This document shows positions 23,414 through 35,553 of a stretch of DNA of 64,000 nucleotides, in pieces. A program made the translations under genes and the position numbers. The notes beneath the pieces were generated by a model that worked only from the letters and a program-made list of their open reading frames with translations, made no database searches and was not told where the DNA came from. Source of the DNA: Nissolia schottii (taxonomy: Eukaryota > Streptophyta > Magnoliopsida > Fabales > Fabaceae). Location of the stretch: NCBI GenBank assembly GCA_003254905.1, contig QANU01107674.1, positions 62,001 through 126,000 on the forward strand, given 5' to 3'. The first letter of the stretch is position 1, and each line of letters starts with the position of its first letter.

Positions 23414-25894
23414 ATGAGTTTATCTCTTATACAAGGCTATTCTTCTGCCGAAGACGAACCCCAAAACGGCCAACCCCACATCCACGATTCTTCCGACGAC
23501 GTAGAAGACAACGACGCCGGCGCCGGCGAATCCTCCGCCGCCGCGGCCCACCCATCTCTCGGCGACAGATCCATCTTCGACCTTCCACAACCCTCAGCTG
23601 CTTCTGGTCTTCCTTCTGCATTCGACGCATTCTCTGAAGTAAACCCTTCCAGCCAACCCTTTCTGGTTACACCCAAAAATTCTCTGCCGGAAAAAGTTTC
23701 CGAATTTGGGAATTTAATTCTCTTATTTGCATTTTCTGCGTCTCGAGGAAAAAAATGTCTTTTTTTTTTTCTAAGTTGAAAAGAAAAATTCAATTTTGTT
23801 CCATGTTGCTGAATTATTGGGGGATTATGTTTACTTCATGGAGGTTGCAGGACCGCCCCAATTTCTGAACAATAGCGTGGAGGAGTACAATCCAGCAAGA
23901 GATGCTGACCAGCAGCAAGGGAGGCATGGCGGCAGGAGGCATCGTAAGGAGAAAAAGGATTTACCAACAGGTATTTTTATGATTTCTCTTCTTTTTCTTA
24001 TTGTTTTGATTTTTTTTTTTCAAATTATGATTACAATATATCTAAGTTGTGACCTCGTGGTGTAAAAGAGTATGTTTGGTTTGGGTGGTGGTGTAGTTAT
24101 TTAGGATTAATCATTTTGAGATAGCATCAAATTTTAACTCTCCTTTTGTCATTCATTGGTTGACTTTTTTTTTATTTGGCTAAAATACAAGCAAGCTATA
24201 TGTAAATTGAAGAAAACTCACTATGGCTCATAAGTCATAACTCAGCAATTCAAATCTTTGAACGTACGGAATCGTCCATATTGACTTGTACATTCCGGCC
24301 TTTTGGTCACACACGAGGGGTTAAATTTAAATTTGCACTACACAGTTTGATAACATCAGGGAGTTGCCTTTTGAACCACAAGGAGGTTTTCTACGACTAA
24401 CCTATCATTGGAGGGTGTTTTGTGCATTTTGGTCAGTTTCTGAAAGGACTTTGGTTGCGGTTTTGGGTAGGATTTTCTTGCCCCTATGACCTTTTGTACT
24501 ATAGAAACTAGAACCAGTATCTGGTATAATCTATTTTGCTGTTTTAGACTTCATTGTAAAATTTCGTAGTGGTTTTTGTATTCTTAATTTGTTACTAACT
24601 GAGTATAGGTATAGCTGCCAGGCTTATTTTTTATGAGTGGATTGAAAATAATGAGGGTGTCCATGCTTTTAACCCTATTGTGCAAAGTTTCTGAGGAATA
24701 GATTTGATCGCTCCATATCAGTTACTGCTGTAAAAAACAGATTTTATCCTGCCATAATCTTTGCTAACAGTTGATGTTGACCTCTTCTCATGAAGTTTTA
24801 GTCATAAATTGCTGGCATCTTGAATGCACTTTTGGTAGAGGAAACCAGCAATGGGCAGTGAATAATTTTTTCTTAGGGCTGGTACATTACTGTGATGTGT
24901 TAACTCACCTCTTAGTATCTTCACTTAATTTTTTTCTGGATTTTATTTTGTTCAATGAACTTTAAAGTGCATTCCAATCATTTTGAAAGTATACCATCTG
25001 TGGATACCCTTTTTGCAGGTGCGGTGGTGGAGGCAAAGCCTCAACTAGTTGGGATTCATGAACGAGTAAGAAGTGACATCATTGGCAGCCAACCAGCAGC
25101 AGCAGCTGCATTGGGTACACCAGAAGGAGGCAAGAAGGTGCCAACTGCAACGAATCCAAATGCTGAAGATGCTGCAGAGCTTTTGAGGTATGTTGTATTC
25201 CTTAGCAAGTAGTAACTAAGGACCTGAAATTTTCTTTTTTCCCGCTTCATACAAAGTCTTGCTGCATGTAGCCTGTACATAAAGCTCCATCACAAATTTA
25301 AAGCAGGTGTATCTTTTGAAAGGTGTTCATGAGGAAAAATTCTTACATGGACACCATTCCAACACCTCATATTTAGGCATGCTTACAATAAAAGTGGGTT
25401 CCACTTGCTTTAGTGAGAATAGACTCACTTATGTTTGGGTTTATCCAACTTTATTATGACTTGTGAGTATGTCTAAATGTAAGGTGTTAAATTGTATCGA
25501 TATAAGATTTTTTTCGTCCATGAGCTCTCAAATAGATAACTAGGAACTTCCACTATATTGTCTGAGCATACATGCAGTAACTTGAGGAAGAAGTTATGGA
25601 GTTATAGCATTATTTCATATCTATGAGTGGATAGATATTTTCTTGTGGCCTGAGTACTTTCACTTTCTGTGCAGAATGTGCTTGCAGTGTGGGATTCCCA
25701 AGACCTACTCCAGTGCACGTGGAATGGTGTGCCCTGTATGTGGTGATCGCCCTCCACAGGATACCAGCACAGACAGCAAGAAGAAAGGATCAACTGTGAA
25801 AGATAAGGAGAAATCTAAGAGGATGAGGGGCCAGTCATCTCATGCAACCTGGAAAAGTGAAACAGAGATGCAGCTACGGCAACAGTTTGATTAG
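23414..25894 (+). CDS. Plant-conserved zinc-ribbon protein of unknown function
   Basis: Exons 23414-23638, 23844-23970, 25019-25187 and 25675-25894 sum to 741 nt, 246 residues. The first ATG is at 23414. The N-terminal third is acidic and low complexity (SSAEDEPQNG, DVEDNDAGAG) and ends LPSAFDAFSE. Exon 2 reads VAGPPQFLNNSVEEYN and a basic stretch RRHRKEKKD. Exon 3 is Ala-rich. Exon 4 has a CLQC-x15-CPVC zinc ribbon near residues 177-198 followed by a highly charged Lys-rich tail ending in LRQQFD. I recognise it as a conserved plant family but not its function. Charged tails and a small zinc ribbon would suit an RNA or protein adaptor in the nucleus, which is only a guess. The exon 1/2 junction is chosen because it restores a phase-0 frame. 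Confidence 0.82.
25328..25522. mobile_element. MITE in intron 3 of the zinc-ribbon gene
   Basis: The left arm (CATGAGGAAAAATTCTTACA... CAACACCTCATATTTAGGCA) is echoed inverted by the right arm (CATGGACGAAAAAAATCTTA... TTTAACACCTTACATTTAGAC). The arms are about 75 bp with moderate divergence and a short loop. No clear target duplication was seen. Confidence 0.6.
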
Positions 25895-26568
25895 CATTAT
25901 CTAAGGATTTGCTTTGTATGTTACTTCCAATGATGTGACATGTTTTTGAACTACTCAATTAAATTGAAAAACTTCTGTTGTTAAGAATGTCAACAGAAGT
26001 ACAAGTTGCCACATCTGACTATATGATTATCGATTAGATAATGTACAAGTAGTTGAAGTTAGGTTTGTATTGTTAAGAAATCCCGTAATCAAACATGACA
26101 CTAGCAAATGTCGATCATCTTGCCACTAAAGTTAAAGATTTAAATCAAAATATGAGGAATGGGGGCCGGTGAAAAGATGTTCCGGCTAATCGTTTTGAGT
26201 AAACATTCTAGTCCTTATCTCGGTCATAAGTTGAAAAATTAAATTAAATTCAACGATCCTTTATTTTACCAATCACATTTTATATGATTGATTATATAAA
26301 AATCAATTTATGTTTAAATAATTTAACTGATTTCAAATGATCTATTTTGATAGGATTGTATGAAAAAAAAAATGTTTTTATAATAAATTACTAAAAAAGA
26401 TATGAAATGATTTAGAATATAATTGGAATACATTGAAAGTGTATAAAAGTTTTATATCGTCATCTAATCATATATTGACAAATTAACAAATACAGTTGAG
26501 TATGACACCCACTCCTCATTTAAATGAAATAAATTGATTGGATGACCATGTAAATTTTTTACTAGTGC
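25895..26568. other. 3' UTR of the zinc-ribbon gene and AT-rich spacer
   Basis: Holds a perfect 10-bp hairpin at 25971-26000 (separate finding). Otherwise AT-rich without coding signal. Confidence 0.45.
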
Positions 26569-26578
26569 GTCAAAATTA

Positions 26579-27440
26579 TGGTAGTGCTACATGTACACCA
26601 TTTATGTGTTATCGTACATCCACCACGTATGAATTACATTTTGGCCCACTACGAATTCTCACTCGCCCACGGATCCCCACTCCGCAACGCCCGTGTACAC
26701 GCGATTCATGCTTCTCAAATTTCATTTGCGTGCACAAACATTAACATTAAAAACACATTATATTGTGAACAATTTAAGTGCACAAACTTTAACAATTTAG
26801 ATGCACAAATATTAGCAACACGGATGCACAAACATTAACATGAAAACACACATTATACTATGAACAATTTCAGTGCACAAACATTAACAACATTGGTGCA
26901 TAAACATTAACATGAAAAACACATTATGCAATGAATAATTTCAGTGCACAAACTTTAACAATGTAAGTGCACAAGCATTAACAACACAAAAACACATATT
27001 ACTAAATAACCAACCTTTTATTATCTTAAGCATATGTAACAAGTAATAGTCCAATAGAATAGCTCAAGTATATGTAACAAGTAAACCACCATTGTAAAAG
27101 GTATACTTTATCCATTCCCAAAAAAAGCCAACATTTTGTCATCTTAATTTCATTTTAATCAAATTTAAGATGATAGGAGGAGGATGAAGAGGATGACGAG
27201 TGTGGATGTAGAAAAGAACACAAAAAAAAAAAAACAGATTCAGGTGATAAAAGGAGGACGAGAGGAAGAGGAGGACGATGATGATGGAAAATGATGATGA
27301 AAATGAGCTCAGGATTGGATGTGTTTTACGTTGTTTTTAAATTTTGAAAGTATACAAAATACATATTCTAGTCATTAATTACGTATATTTGGTGGTAGAT
27401 ATACCGGGCGGCATAAAAATGGTGTATATTGATCATTTTT
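26579..27440. mobile_element. Non-autonomous Mutator-type element
   Basis: The ends show inverted similarity: TACACCATTTATG at 26594 and, inverted from 27426, TACACCATTTTTATG, both leading to a CCACC word about 20-25 bp further in. The element is flanked by a 10-bp direct repeat GTCAAAATTA at 26569-26578 and 27441-27450, in the size range of MULE target duplications (usually 9 bp). The inside has no coding capacity but carries eight copies of GTGCACAAACATTAACA-like sequence. Confidence 0.78.
26730..26985 (+). repeat. Degenerate TGCACAAACATTAACA repeats inside the element
   Basis: Eight copies (variants TGCACAAACTTTAACA, TGCACAAATATTAGCA, TGCATAAACATTAACA), irregularly spaced by about 25-50 bp, with a second recurring word ACACATTAT. 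Confidence 0.9.
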
Positions 27441-27450
27441 GTCAAAATTA

Positions 27451-28117
27451 AACTCAATAATTTATTTGTATTATATGATATTTAATGATTATGGTCAATT
27501 TGATAAAAACATGAAAGAAAATATTTTTTTAATCATAAAAGCAAAAAAGCTTTTTTTTTTAAAGAATGTTCAAAATATAGCTTTAGGTTTTTTTTTGGTT
27601 CATATAAAACAGCTTTAGTTTTACAAGAGAAGCTTTTGTTTATTTTTTTTGTTATATTGTCAAACAACATTTTTTTTCCAAAACAGTTTTTGTTTTAAAA
27701 TAAAAAGTTGTACACACTTAGTCTTATGAAAAGCATTAATTGGTCTTACAAATTGTCAAACAGTCAATAATTAAATTTATGAGAAAGATTAACTTGACTT
27801 GTTTCAAATAATTAATCAAATCAACTTTTAAAAAACTAAAGAATGCATTTTCATAATTCAAAGGCTAATATAATTAATGTTGTTAACCGTAAAGACTAAA
27901 ATAAAGTTTTTAATTGCAGGAACTAGAGTAAAGGTTTCCTCGCCGGTTTTTCTAGTATGCCTTGTATTAAAGGGTGGACTAATGCAGGGAATGATCAAGT
28001 TGGGGCACGCAATTAAAATCCCGTTGAGCCGAATTGCTTGCTGGTGGCACGAATGAGCTGAAATGATTGTTGGTGGCACGAAGAGTTCTAGGCAAGGATT
28101 CAGCGTGATTCAAGATA
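27451..28117. other. AT-rich spacer between two transposons
   Basis: T-rich tracts and a short GC-richer part at 27940-28110. No supported gene. Confidence 0.35.
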
Positions 28118-28125
28118 GGGAAGGC

Positions 28126-29128
28126 CGTGGTTATCAAACTCGCGAGTTTAAGTAAACTCGTGGCGTCTCCGTAAACTCGGATTGTAAACTCGTACGAGTT
28201 TACCTATTATTAAAAAATATTTTAAAAAATTATTATGCTACAAAAATATATTTAATAAAACTTGAAATTCATAAAAACATTTACCTTCATAACAAAGCAC
28301 AAATAAAGATGAAATATATGAGTTCTAAGTTCAATTCATACATAATACATCATATGTTTGAACCAGAACATATCCTCCTCCACATAAACTTAATGACAAG
28401 CAATGTGTTGAGCAACCGACATAGCAAATGTATATAAAGAACAATGTCACTCATTCTTGACAGAAGTAACCTGCTTCGAGCCGACAGCAAATAATTCAGT
28501 GATGACTTCGAGGGGCATGTCCTTTGTTTCTGAAACCTTCAAGAACATAAATATCCAGGAGATGACACACACAACAGCATAAATACTGAAGATACAAGCG
28601 AGTTCCATAGTACTGACTACTGAACATCACAGGAAGCGAGTATGTGACGATGATGTCTCCAATCCAAAACACTAAAGCACAAATAGCAATGCAGAGGCCA
28701 GGCACCCTGGTGGAAAAGATCCCTGAACAAAGGATGAAATACATACGATGGATTAGCGATGGAGCACGACGAAGCACAAGCAACGGCGGAGCACGATGGA
28801 GGAGTACAACGGAGCACGATGGCACGACGGAGCACAATTGGAGGCGCAGTTGTAAATGATAACTCTAAAACATTCAAATGACTTAAATCTAAAAACTCAG
28901 AGACATGCAAAACAACATCAACCTTGTTTTGTCCTTAAAAAAAATCATACCTGTGGTAAACTCGTGAACTTGGCAATAAACTCGCGATTTTATGCAAGTT
29001 TACCCAAGTTCACCCGAACTTACCCAAAAACTAGTTTACATGTCAGTCAGCTCGATTTTATTACCTAGGAATGTAAACGCATACAAGTTTATGCGTTTAC
29101 GAGTTAACTGACAATTTTGATAACCATG
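28126..29128. mobile_element. hAT-type non-autonomous element carrying a captured gene fragment
   Basis: Ends: left CGTGGTTATCAAAC, right (inverted) CATGGTTATCAAAA. It is flanked by an exact 8-bp duplication GGGAAGGC at 28118-28125 and 29129-29136, as expected of the hAT superfamily. Both subterminal regions are full of TAAACTCG and AACTCGTG words in both orientations, a typical hAT feature. There is no transposase. The interior includes 28447 to about 28733, the last exon of a tonoplast sugar transporter gene in reverse orientation, and a GGAGCACGATGG minisatellite (28765-28840). Confidence 0.85.
28447..28733 (-). pseudogene. Captured 3' exon of a tonoplast monosaccharide transporter (TST/TMT-like)
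   Basis: On the minus strand the frame reads ILCSGIFSTRVPGLCIAI, then ALVFWIGDIIVTYSLPVM. After a one-base frame change it continues IYAVVCVISWIFMFLKVSET, then MPLEVITELFAVGSKQ and ends VTSVKNE stop (28447-28449). This is the last two membrane helices and the C-terminal tail of the plant TMT/TST vacuolar sugar antiporters, which are major facilitator proteins (PETKG box here SETKD). It lies wholly inside the hAT element, has a frameshift and no promoter or start, so it is a transduplicated fragment. Confidence 0.8.
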
Positions 29129-29136
29129 GGGAAGGC

Positions 29137-29755
29137 TATGACACTGTTAGAAAGAGATCAACAGCAGAGGCAGCATATTCCCTTTTCTATGTGGGCGATG
29201 TTAAATTGAGTTTTCTTAAATTTGAGGGCTCCTATCTTCTTAATGGATTTCAATAGTCTCAAATGAGAAAGAGAGATATATATCTTCGAATCTAGTGAGA
29301 ATATACAAATATACTCTATCGATATAAGGCACCTCCTCATATTCTTCCTTTAGAATATTCAAATCTCCAATAAATTGGCTGTTCAAGGCTGAGGTTTTGG
29401 GTACTATGATATTCCATCTCGAGATGACAAGATCGTATCACAGCTTCCTATATAGACCGTTGGATGGCTGACTAAAAGACGGCCTGCTTTCGCATGAAAA
29501 AAGTTGTGAATGTAGTAGCACTACTCTACATCATCATCTGAATGTGCTACCTAATCTTAGATCAGAAAATTATACATCGGTCACAAGTATTTATGATATC
29601 GAACAAAAAAAAAAAAAAAAAAATTGAATCACAAATAAAGGGATCTGAGTAGGCCTCGAATATTATACACAGAATATAATACAATGACTTAATTTAAAAA
29701 AAAAATGAAGACGACGACGACGACATTGTACACCAAAGGAACGCCAACACAAGTT
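29137..29755. other. Spacer and 3' UTR of LNK1
   Basis: Contains a poly-A tract at about 29607-29623 and a GAC triplet run at about 29708-29725. No other feature recognised. Confidence 0.4.
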
Positions 29756-32700
29756 TCAATTTTCACTAGGCGTTATCCCTAAGGTCTTCTTTTCTACTAC
29801 AGCTGAAGATTCTTCCTGACAAACCTGTTTCTCAGTCATTATTGGATGATTGACCACTGATCCATGTATCTGTTAGTTAAACCAGAAAATGAGACTCGCA
29901 GCAAACGACCACCATCTACTTCAACTAAGCATTTTAGTAATCATAAAAGCATACCATGGAACAGGACTTGAAAGGAATAGTATCATTACGGTGCAATACT
30001 GATGGATCTGAGGGCCTGTGAAACAGTAAGTGTGCTATTGACCGATCAATCGGATTTGTGTTAGTTTCCATATCCATGAACCCAGTACACCTGGATAAAG
30101 CCGAGTGTTATATTAATAAAAAAACACCAATTTTCTATAGATAGCTATGAGCTAGAATGGACTGCAAAACATGAAAATACCTGTGTTCATTCTCTCCCTT
30201 AGTATCAATAAAATATATTTTTAATGCTATTGTATCAGTAATTTATTCTCAATGATATTTACTCATGATATTCTCCTACCACCTAACCAATCATTTCATT
30301 TTCGATGTCATCAATATTTCACTATTCACATATCTGTATAGGATTTCATGAATAAAATAAAAAATCACATCTTCAGGTACATTGCAAGTGAAACATGAGC
30401 GGACCACAAAACTACTCACTCGAAAGTCAAAACTACGTGACTATGGAGGTTGTCTAGTAGTCGAGATATATTAATCTGAATAAAAAATGAATGAAGTGAG
30501 CAACACCTGTTTGCACCCTGATTCATTAATGCTTTGCTGGTATCAACATCATCACCACTTGCATCATTATGTCTTTGTTCGGCACTCTTAGCCAAGCGGT
30601 ATAGACTGTCCCTTATGCATAGTTTCGTTCTAATATCCAACTGCAATCAAGCAAATTTTGTTTACAGAAGTGAATTATCAATGAAGTAAAACTATTTTCA
30701 GCAATAAGCATGTAGGTAATAACTTTCTTAGCATCACAGAATGGGATATTATTTTTCCCCCCTTTCTTTTATGATTTTTTTTCCCCATTACTCTGGAGCA
30801 CCCATAATAATAACCTCTTTAAATTCAGAATATTGGCTCATAATAGGAGTTAGCTTCCAAACATGCTGTGTTTCAGGAGCACCACATTTACAACATCCAT
30901 ATGGCTAAGAAAAACTAGAGATGTAATGTTTACAACATCCACAAATAGAAAATCTATCATCATGAAGAAACTGAAATTAATTGGATGCATGTCATGTATT
31001 TTGACTTCATTGTCCAAGAGACACTATAGAAGAGCACAGGATCAAACTTCGACATCACAAAATATACCACTACCTGATCCATGACCTGTTGGAGCTGGCG
31101 AAAGCTAGTTGCTTGAAGTGAGATTTCATCCAATGCCGAGCTAATGGATGAGCTGTCTAGCACATTTGATGAATCTATTTCTTGTGAAAATCCTATGCTA
31201 ACTCCTTCAACTTCACTATGGCCTTCATTTTCATTTTCAAACTGATGACCTACCAGCTGAGCTGAACCTTGACTTTGAAATGGTGGCAAAGGACTAGCCA
31301 TATTTTCATTTTTGAAACCCTTACTCATCAGTTGTTCATCACAGCAATTATAAAATGTTTCTCTCTTATCATTTGTTTCCAACAGAGCAGCCTTCAAAGG
31401 ATGACCATGAGAACTTTCCATGTTTGATGCATATGATGATTCTTTAAAAGAAGGAGATGAATGTCCATTGTGTTCAGACCTCGATCCAGACGAAATTGGA
31501 AGGAGGGAAGTGTAACTTGGAGTGTGACTATAGTCTGGGTGCATAAGGGGAGTTTGTATCTGTACGCAATCTAAGGAATCAGAATCCATGTTTGGTTTCT
31601 GTTTCTGGATGCTATCCTGAGAAGTAACCCCACTGGAAGATGCTCCAAAGGGTTGCTTCAGATGTGCATATTTCTCCATCTGAGCACAAGGATGAACAAA
31701 ATCACCATTTTCTAGGTAGGCATTTTTTCTCTTTCCCGCTGATGACTTTGACAGTTTCCCCTGCATCTGTAATACAAAGAGACCATCCGTAATATACAAA
31801 TTAAGTGACAAAACATACATTGCAAACCCACTGAATGCAATAAATCACACAACAAAAGAAACAACAGGTTTTCAGTATTAAGGCCATGCCAAATTTTCTA
31901 TCAAAAAACACAATTTACACCAAACAGGATAACTAGTTACTCGGTTCCCGTTAATGCCTTGTTATCATTGGTTACATGGATGAAATCATCTTGAAAACTA
32001 AAAACTATAGATATTTTAATTTCTGTAGAATATCGATTTCTCAAAAAAATTTAGCCTTTTAGGCATCAACGATGATAGAAATTTATATTATTTCATTAAC
32101 TACAAAGCATTTCAAAATGGGTGCGGCAGTAATTGAACTCTACACCACTTGGTCGTAGAGATTCTAATACCATGTCAAGAACCATCTTTCCCAAAGACTT
32201 AAATTGTTAGGTAAAGCCAATTAAATGATTTTTATACTTAACGATCTCCATGTGTGAGGTGTGGTAAAAGAATCCACAAAGAATTGTACTACATAAGTTG
32301 AAACTCAAGAATTCAGAATCCAATTTGTACAATGCAAAATAAAATAAAATTGAGGAGTCACTAACCTTTTCATTGGGCATCAGGTCATCTGTATTACTGG
32401 ATTTCGCATTTGATTCACTGAGTGTTGATAATGGGTTAGAGACAGCATCATGATCAACACTCATTTGAGACCTCAGATTTTTATCAATGGGAGATGCTTT
32501 TTTGTTGCAATCATTAATTGGCAGACCTTCAATATTTTCCTTTGAGGCTAAATTATAATCTGATATACTTTTCAATGGACTCACTTCAGCAGAGGAAAAC
32601 TTGAAGCCAGACTTCAATGCATCATCAGATCCTTCAGTTCCATGCGAAGAAGAGAGCCAACAAAAGTCCTCTTCTTCATTATTGAGACTACCCATTCCAA

Positions 32701-33592
32701 AAGTTAAGTCACAATTTCTGCAATTTTAAAAGTAAAATTCAGATATTTGCGGGGATCATGATGATTAGAATTTCAGATAAAGGAAAAGATTAAAAAAAAA
32801 ACCGTCAAATAGGAGAATTTCTTACAATGCTGTGTCAACATATTCAAAGTTTCCTATATCCAGCCACATATCGTTTTCAAGAAAACTGAGGTCATTATCA
32901 GTTTGAGATACATGGTTGATTGAATATTGAGACATACTATCACCACACTTCTCTCTTAGGATAGTATCATCCGCACAAAGTTGGCTACTGCTAGAATCTA
33001 AATTGCTGCTCTTGAAAGGATCAGACATCCTTGTATTATCAGATGTTAGCGTTTTCAGTTCTTTGCATGAGTCACCATCACATGAAGAAAACAGACCTTG
33101 AGGCTTGTCAGACCATGAACCCTTCTCCAGCATTCTTTCTTTCTGGCTCAGATTTGGTAGGTACAACTCCTCTTTTCCTTGAGTATCATAGCTATGTACA
33201 AAATTAGTACTTCTTTTGATACCATGCGATTCTGGTAGTGATTTCTTACAGCTATCACCCTGTAATGCGAACTGCTCCTTGTGGTTGTCAGCAGCATTGG
33301 GCACTATATGATCATCAGTTTCACCAAATTCATCCCACACGTTATCTTGAAGCTGTAACACCAATACAGATATTTAGGAAATTACTTACAAATAACATGG
33401 CATCACTGCACGTAATCACAAGCATAGATAAAAAGAAAAAAAGTGATAATCATTTCAGAAATTTCAACATAACTTGTAGTACACTGCCACAAATATTTGG
33501 CTTCCTTCCATTTCCCAAAACCAGCATCACTTATGAATATTAGATGAGTAGGTCAATAGGTAATTAGAGGAGTTAGTGCTATACATACATAC

Positions 33593-33642
<50 letters not shown>

Positions 33643-33775
33643 AGTTGTATAGATACTATTTTAATTGTGGATAATCAAAATCAGGCATGTGATCTATGGT
33701 TACTGAAAATTTCAGATATTGGTGTTTGAATTGAACTGCAATATTTTGTACCTCATACATAGAGAAGTTTGACAT
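29756..33775 (-). CDS. LNK1: LNK1-like circadian clock transcriptional coactivator
   Basis: Seven coding exons: 33775-33752, 33352-32826, 32717-32366, 31766-31074, 30640-30507, 30090-29955 and 29869-29756, 1980 nt, 659 residues. The N-terminus MSNFSMYELQDNVWDEFGE matches the LNK start. Mid-protein there are LENDMWLDIGNFEYVD and FGMGSLNNEEEDFCWL. The C-terminal part has the family hallmark EISLQATSFRQLQQVMDQ, LDIRTKLCIRDSLYRLAKSA and FMDMETNTNPIDRSIAHLLF. LNK proteins have no DNA-binding domain. They are recruited by MYB factors such as RVE8 to promote afternoon and evening clock genes, in the nucleus. The length is a little above the Arabidopsis one. A leader intron (donor at 35033-35032) places the promoter near 35.2 kb. 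The gene looks intact. Confidence 0.93.
33581..33638. repeat. (ATAC)n/(AT)n microsatellite in LNK1 intron 1
   Basis: Three ATAC units followed by a long AT run, all between coding exons 1 and 2. Confidence 0.92.
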
Positions 33776-35230
33776 TCCTCTGAGATCTTCTATCCACCAC
33801 TAAAGACACATGCAACTGCTTGATCCAGTGTCATGTTTCTTTTGCAAAACCTATCCTCAAAGATTCTTCTCTATCATGCACAGAATACACAAACAAAAAA
33901 GGCCTTAAGTTGCAAGTTTTGATAAATAAACTAATGGCAAACCTGTTTGGACCATGAAGAAAGAAATCACAAACAAAATTCTAATTCCATTATATTTTGT
34001 ATCAAATATTACAAACACAACATGTGTGAAAACTTGCAATTCATAAAACCCTAGCATAGCACCCTTGATAACAAATGAATGCTGGACTTCTAATCACTAA
34101 AACATAGCCTTGTCTATGCCAATCAGTTCTCACACATCCACTGGGTCAAAAAATTAAGAATAGTAATGATCAACAAAATAAAGAGCAACCATTGGTGAGA
34201 TCGTAATGTTAGGTTTATTACAATAGATAGCCAGTTCTGAGTCTAGCAATAGGGCCAATGACGGCCAATGATTTATAACACCGATCCCGCCATCTCCATT
34301 CACCATGAGTTACATATTTGTTAAATTGGAAAATTTCAAGCATAAAAAGTAGTTCTCCAAATAGTTCAATTAAATCAACTACTACATTTTCAGTCCATCA
34401 AATACATTTCCTATATTATATGCACTCTGCCTCAAAGTTACAAAACAGGACTGAAGTCATTCTGTTCAACATCAGACTAAACTAACATAAACATTGTTTC
34501 CGGTGAAAATGAGATCTATTTATTATTAACATTTAAACAGAACCTATCCAAAACATTCATTGCCAATCACGAACCAGTTTGACAGAACAAACTACAAAGC
34601 ATTAGCTGAGGAAACGAAGGTGACCACGTAATTTTCCCACAACAAAAAGGTCCCTTTATCAATTCACCCTCATCTTTTGAATTTTAACCATGAACCAGAT
34701 GCCTCAAAATCAAAAACATCACAAAGCCAAATTTCCACTTCTTTATGAACTGACACTAGTCATACTACTAGCCCAATAGATAGCGAATCTAAATCCAAAA
34801 ATTTTAACTCAGAAGTTCCTTATTGTTATATTTTCAGCGTTTCCTCTCCTTCCAAATATGATACCAACAAATCTATTGCTAAGCTACAATCATAAAAATA
34901 AAAATAAAAAAAAAATAAAAACCACAGCAATCAAACCACACAAAATTAACAGAGTCATCTAGAAGCTCTGTACCTAATTTAAGTTCGTACAAATCATAAT
35001 TACATTTTTTTTAAAATAATAAAAATTACAAACCTGAAATTTGAACTGTCCCAGCGTCCAGCTAACCAGTGAACCGAATTTTCCGGGGAAAATGAGAAGT
35101 TTCCGATCGAAATCAGTATTCGGAGAAAGAGAAAAGGAAAAAAAAGTTCGGTTCACTCGGAGGCTTTGTTCAGCTCTGCAGTTTCGATTCCTAGGACCTT
35201 CCAGAGTCTTCTTTTCCGTCGAACGCACCC
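33776..35230 (-). other. LNK1 5' UTR with a leader intron
   Basis: A good splice donor CAG/GTTTGT lies on the minus strand at about 35034/35033. The sequence between 35034 and about 35220 is GC-richer than the intron and looks like exon 1 of the leader. The acceptor before the ATG at 33775 is somewhere near 33800-33850 and was not fixed. Confidence 0.55.
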
Positions 35231-35376
35231 CCGAACAGAAAAAATATTTCTTTTCCTCTTTGTTTTTTTTATTATTGTCTTTTTATTTTTCTAATAAAGA
35301 AAAAAATTAAGTAGTGAATATTATTTAATTATTTTGTGTTTTAAAATTTAAGCGAAAGATATCACGGAGAAGGAGA

Positions 35377-35553
35377 CACGTGGCGTGGAGCAGATTTCAG
35401 GATTCGTGGTTCGTGGCCGGGAGGTGCGCACTGAGATCCGATCAGTTACGGCGTTTCTATTTGTCCACGTACCGCTTGTGTGCTTGGATGTCGACACGTG
35501 TCCATCAATCACGTTGGAAATGGTGTATTACCCCGTTGTAGGCTCCGCACGTG
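35377..35553. promoter_or_regulatory. Three G-box cores upstream of LNK1
   Basis: CACGTG occurs at 35377-35382, 35495-35500 and 35548-35553, within about 330 bp upstream of the inferred LNK1 transcription start (near 35.22 kb). G-boxes are bound by HY5, PIF and other bZIP/bHLH factors. LNK genes are light induced, so the cluster fits the expected regulation. No binding is shown by sequence alone. Confidence 0.6.

Noticed and set aside
32100-32170. tRNA-like text within an LNK1 intron (TTGAACTCTACACCACTTGG)
   Set aside because: It cannot be folded by eye into a complete cloverleaf with an anticodon and acceptor stem.
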